DNA of 64,000 bases, taken from the NCBI GenBank assembly GCA_961205875.1, contig OY540809.1:13156267-13220266 (forward strand), written 5' to 3'. The stretch is from Sialis fuliginosa. Its lineage: Eukaryota; Arthropoda; Insecta; Megaloptera; Sialidae. Under the pieces are notes generated by a model. The model had not been told where the DNA came from. It saw nothing but the letters and a program-made list of their open reading frames with translations, and did not search any database. Shown here in pieces: positions 60,754-64,000 of the stretch. The number at the start of each line of letters is the position of its first letter. Within the stretch, counting starts at the first letter, position 1. The translations under genes were made by a program, and so were the position numbers.

Positions 60754-62597
60754 CAAATTACAAAAATTCCGACAGAGCTAAATTTTGGTGAAGACCTTGG
60801 GTACACCATTAGAAACAAAGTGTCAAAAGTCCCCATCGATCCCATGTGTGCTGAAAAAGTTATTCGAGGTTAAAGGTCAAAATTTAAGGTTTTTTGGATT
60901 TTTTTCAAAAACGGTAAGTTTTATCAAAAAAGTAGCCTAGATAAAAATTATAGATCTTAAAATTATCTACAAAAATGGTCCTTATACTTTTTTTCTAAGA
61001 ATCACCATTCCTGAGATATCGCGATTCTAAAAGTTGAAGGAATCACGTTCTACATGATATGCACATATATGCCACGTATATACATAGTCAGGCACTTAAT
61101 ACAAGTAAAAATGCCTATTTGTGTCTCTTGTATGTATAAACTATACTATTCTGAGAATATACACTCAATTGAAACTCAGTTTCTTAGTCAACCCCCTCTA
61201 CTCGCATGGACTTGAATAACATATGGCTACTCTATTGTCCACGTGGCGACGCTCATATACCTACTTCTTTTCGAGTGGCATAAATGAAATACTTTTAGTG
61301 TTAGACGTTCCTTTCGAGTGAATATACGTATTTATTACTAGTGTCTACCATTATAGTTTGTGCTGATCAATATTTTTTTAAAATGTCTCAATTTTGCTTT
61401 ATTTGCAATAAACTTTTGACTGCCAGTATTAGGTCTCAGGAAAGGTTTATAACAATTGTCATGATATTTAGCTTCAGCAGCAACTAAATCATACTCAAAA
61501 TTAATGCGTGCAATAACAGCTTTTGATACAACATCAAGAACGATCTTTAACTACTTTCAAAAGGGATTCTTTGAATGTAAGTTTAGTAACTTTATAAATT
61601 TTTCTTCGAATATTCTGCGCTCGTTTTTTCTCAGCCTCTTCATTCGCTTCTTCGCCACAAAATAAGCAGTATTTTTTAAAACAAAAGTCGGATTCACTTA
61701 CTCGCGCTCTAGTACGAGGTGGACTTACTTTTGAAGTACTGGTCTCTTCATCCTCATGTTGTCTTTTTACTGCAGCGATTGAACTTTTCCGGCTATACGA
61801 TTTTCGGCAATCCACGTGAATTGTAACGGACTTTTCACTTCTTAAATAATCAGCAAACTCATCACCTCTTGCGATACTTGCATCGATCAAAGTTTGCATT
61901 CCACGACTAACTATAATAGTTTCACCGTCAATCAAACATTTATTGCAAATAAAGCAAAATTGAGACATTTTAAAAAAATATTGATCAGCACAAACTATAA
62001 TGGTAGACACTAGTAATAAATACTATATTCACTCGAAAGGAACGTCTAACACTAAAAGTATTTCATTTATGCCACTCGAAAAGAAGTAGGTATATGAGCG
62101 TCGCCACGTGGACAATAGAGTAGCCAGATGTTATTCAAGTCCATGCGGGTAGAGGGGGTTGACTAAGAAACTGAGTTTCATTTGAGTGTATATTCTCAGA
62201 ATAGTATAGTTTATACATACAAGAGACACAAATAGGCATTTTTACTTGTATTAAGTGCCTGACTATGTATATACGTGGCATATATGTGCATATCATGTAG
62301 AACGTGACTCCTTCAACTTTTAGAATTGCGATATCTCAGGAATGGTAATTCTTAGAAAAAAAGTATAAGGACCATTTTTGTAGATAATTTTAAGATCTAT
62401 AATTTTTATCTAGGCTACTTTTTTGATAAAACTTACCGTTTTCGAAAAAAATCCAAAAAACCTCAAATTTTGACCTTTGACCTCGAATAACTTTTTTAGC
62501 ACACATGGGATCGATGGGGACTTTTGACACTTTGTTTCTAATGGTGTACCCAAGGTCTCCACCAAAATTTAGCTCTGTCGGAATTTTTGTAATTTGA
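60754..62597. mobile_element. Foldback with 658-bp arms carrying a transposon gene fragment
   Basis: Left arm 60754-61411 and right arm 61939-62597 are near-perfect reverse complements. The 527-bp centre encodes the body of a Cys-rich ORF whose first 10 codons lie inside the right arm; the left arm carries the same start region on the plus strand (ATG 61382-61384). Confidence 0.92.
61412..61968 (-). pseudogene. Cys/His-rich transposon-associated ORF, frameshifted and truncated
   Basis: From ATG 61966-61968 the minus strand encodes 144 residues to a TGA at 61534-61536. It starts MSQFCFICNKCLIDGET, then IHVDCRKSY about 45 residues on, a Lys/Glu/Ser linker, and FKKYCLFCGEEANEE. The CxxC, HxxxC and CxxC groups suggest a zinc-binding fold. 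After the stop, a one-base shift opens AEAKYHDNCYKPFLRPN, which continues the same family, so a frameshift broke the gene. It then runs into the opposite arm. I recognise the pattern from repetitive, uncharacterised insect proteins tied to mobile elements; no biochemical function is known to me. An earlier in-frame ATG at 62010 would add 14 residues, but the arm-mirrored ATG with MSQFC fits the family better. Confidence 0.7.
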
Positions 62598-62650
62598 CCA
62601 GTATTTTTATGAGTAATTTGACCGGGCTAAAACTTAATTCGCGCGCATAT

Positions 62651-63199
62651 GATTTATGTTAGTGATTGAACGGTGTTCTAACGGTGGAATATATGCGACC
62701 GCTAAAATATTATAGAATAAAAAAATAATATTATAAATATATTATATTAATTAACATATTATGTTTATCAACATATAACTGATTATTTTTTTAAATATAT
62801 TTAGTATAAATTAAAAAAAAACTGGTAAGCAGAAAATTTCAAAAATTTGTATTTCGACTAGGTAGATTTTTTTAGTAACGCACACTGTTTTTTGTGTAGC
62901 CATAATTATAATATTGTATATTAAAGATACAAATAAAGGTAAAATCTATATCAAATCTATACCAAAACCTGCCAGAATTTCTTATTACACATTATGTTGG
63001 TTAATTATATATGTATATGAAAAGTAAAATATACACACATATTTTAGGTGTGTAAAAAATATAATCAGTTATTTGTTGATAAACATGATATGTTTATTAA
63101 TATAATATAATTATAATATTATTTTATTATAGGTACTATAATCTTTTAGCGGTCGCATATATTCCACCGTTTGAACACCATTCAATCACTAACATAAAT
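62651..63199. mobile_element. Foldback MITE with about 150-bp arms
   Basis: GATTTATGTTAGTGATTGAA at the left is mirrored by TTCAATCACTAACATAAAT at the right. GTGGAATATATGCGACCGCT is also mirrored. The interior is AT-rich. Confidence 0.82.
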
Positions 63200-63397
63200 A
63201 ATGTATTGCCAACAAACAAAAATATGAAATCTGTGTGTACGTCGGATACTAAAGTTTCGCCAATATCAGAAAATGTAAATTTTTAAGTGGGTTACTAGAG
63301 TTTAAAAAATATTGCTCATTTTATTAAACCAGCTTGGGATGTGCTAGAGATATTCACAGTACAAGGTATACAAAGACAAGGTAGTCACAATAGCTCG

Positions 63398-63810
63398 TTG
63401 ACCAATCAGCGTTTGCACGGAAATTACGTCACCCAGGAGGTACATTCAAATGTTATAAATGTATAATTAGTACTTACAGTAAAAATAGATTTTTCGAACA
63501 CAATCATTCCTTTATCAACGAAAATTGGTATTGAGATAGTTTAGTACCTACACTTTAAGAAACTGGTGAGTGTATAGTCGATCAAGGGGTACAAAGGTAG
63601 TTTTGCAGTGGGTGAAAGGGGCGAAACACTGTTTTTACGCGAATAACTTCAAAATGGCAACTGCACTCATCAGTTTCTTAAAGTATAGGTACCAAACTAT
63701 CTCTGTATCAATTTTCGTTGAAAAAAATCATTTTGTACTAATTATACATTTATAATATTCGAATATATCCCCCGGGTGACGAAATTCCCGCGCAAACGTT
63801 TATTGGTCAA
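63398..63810. mobile_element. Foldback element abutting a MITE family E copy
   Basis: TTGACCAATCAGCGTTTGC at the left is mirrored by GCAAACGTTTATTGGTCAA at the right. Inner GAAAATTGGTATTGAGATAG is mirrored by CTATCTCTGTATCAATTTTC. Confidence 0.78.
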
Positions 63811-64000
63811 GTATTATAAAGGAGCTTGAAAACACTTCAAATGAGGTATCAAACATATATGACAGTTCTCTTTGAGTTTTTAACAGATAGTTTCATGCGC
63901 AGTAAGTTGATTTTTACCATTTTTTATCAAGATTCGTAAATACATTTTAGTAAATATACTTTACATACCTTTGTTTTTACTTCCTATGCATAAAACTATT
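63806..64000 (-). mobile_element. MITE family E, copy 3 (cut by window end)
   Basis: It starts AAGTATTATAAAGGAGC and continues as the reverse of 38385 down to about 38180, including CATATATGACAGTTCTCTTT and TTTGTTTTTACTTCCTATGC. Confidence 0.75.

Larger units (their letters stand above)
60245..63271. mobile_element. Outer inverted repeat enclosing two further foldbacks
   Basis: 60245-60316 and 63200-63271 are inverted copies (TTTGTTTGTTGGCAATACAT and its complement). Between them lie the foldbacks 60754-62597 and 62651-63199, so this is either one large element or a site hit repeatedly. Confidence 0.6.

Noticed and set aside
1-64000. tRNA, rRNA or other structured RNA genes
   Set aside because: I looked for cloverleaf-type arms and A/B-box motifs and found none that I could support; the hairpins present are transposon ends.

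Overview
The window is AT-rich animal DNA. Short coding exons with ordinary GT-AG introns, arthropod protein families, a (TTAGG)-type stretch near 29034-29050 and dense miniature transposons point to an insect. The repeat ends of the type seen at 44558 and 45056 are, from memory, common in moths and butterflies, so I favour Lepidoptera but cannot prove it without a search.

Four protein-coding genes can be built exon by exon with matching splice phases. (1) On the plus strand, the last five exons (3878-29686) of a claudin/stargazin-type four-pass membrane protein; its N-terminal exon lies outside the window or was not found. (2) On the minus strand, 32120-34120, a complete seven-exon type I membrane protein with a signal peptide, a PKD-like domain, a Thr-rich mucin-like stretch, a Cys-rich Kringle-like domain and one transmembrane helix, i.e. 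the TMEM130/GPNMB/PMEL family. (3) On the plus strand, 34862-35887, a two-exon, 198-residue, two-pass membrane protein with PPxY motifs; it is head-to-head with gene 2 (741 bp between start codons). (4) On the minus strand, 38601-45300, six exons of an SLC17-family (sialin/VGLUT/phosphate cotransporter-like) major facilitator transporter, complete except for a very short first exon. Genes 1/2 and 3/4 are tail-to-tail. All four encode membrane proteins, but nothing in the sequence ties them into one pathway.

The rest is introns and intergenic DNA filled with mobile-element debris: hAT-type MITEs with 8-bp target duplications, TA-flanked MITEs, SINE-like or retroelement fragments, a decayed Tc1/mariner-type transposase, and an unusually large number of long inverted repeats (foldbacks), two of them with near-perfect arms of about 0.66 and 0.70 kb. 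The right part, 45301-64000, has no host gene that I can support.

The most interesting items are: a 175-bp tandem repeat that copies a gene-1 splice acceptor; a foldback at 60754-62597 that carries a Cys-rich transposon ORF whose start codon is mirrored in the other arm; the 1.5-kb foldback at 12291-13806; a template-switch-like hairpin inside the foldback at 1711-2288; an SLC17 intron that is almost entirely a MITE with a second transposon nested in it; and a required GC-AG intron in gene 2. I did not find a clearly new biological system.
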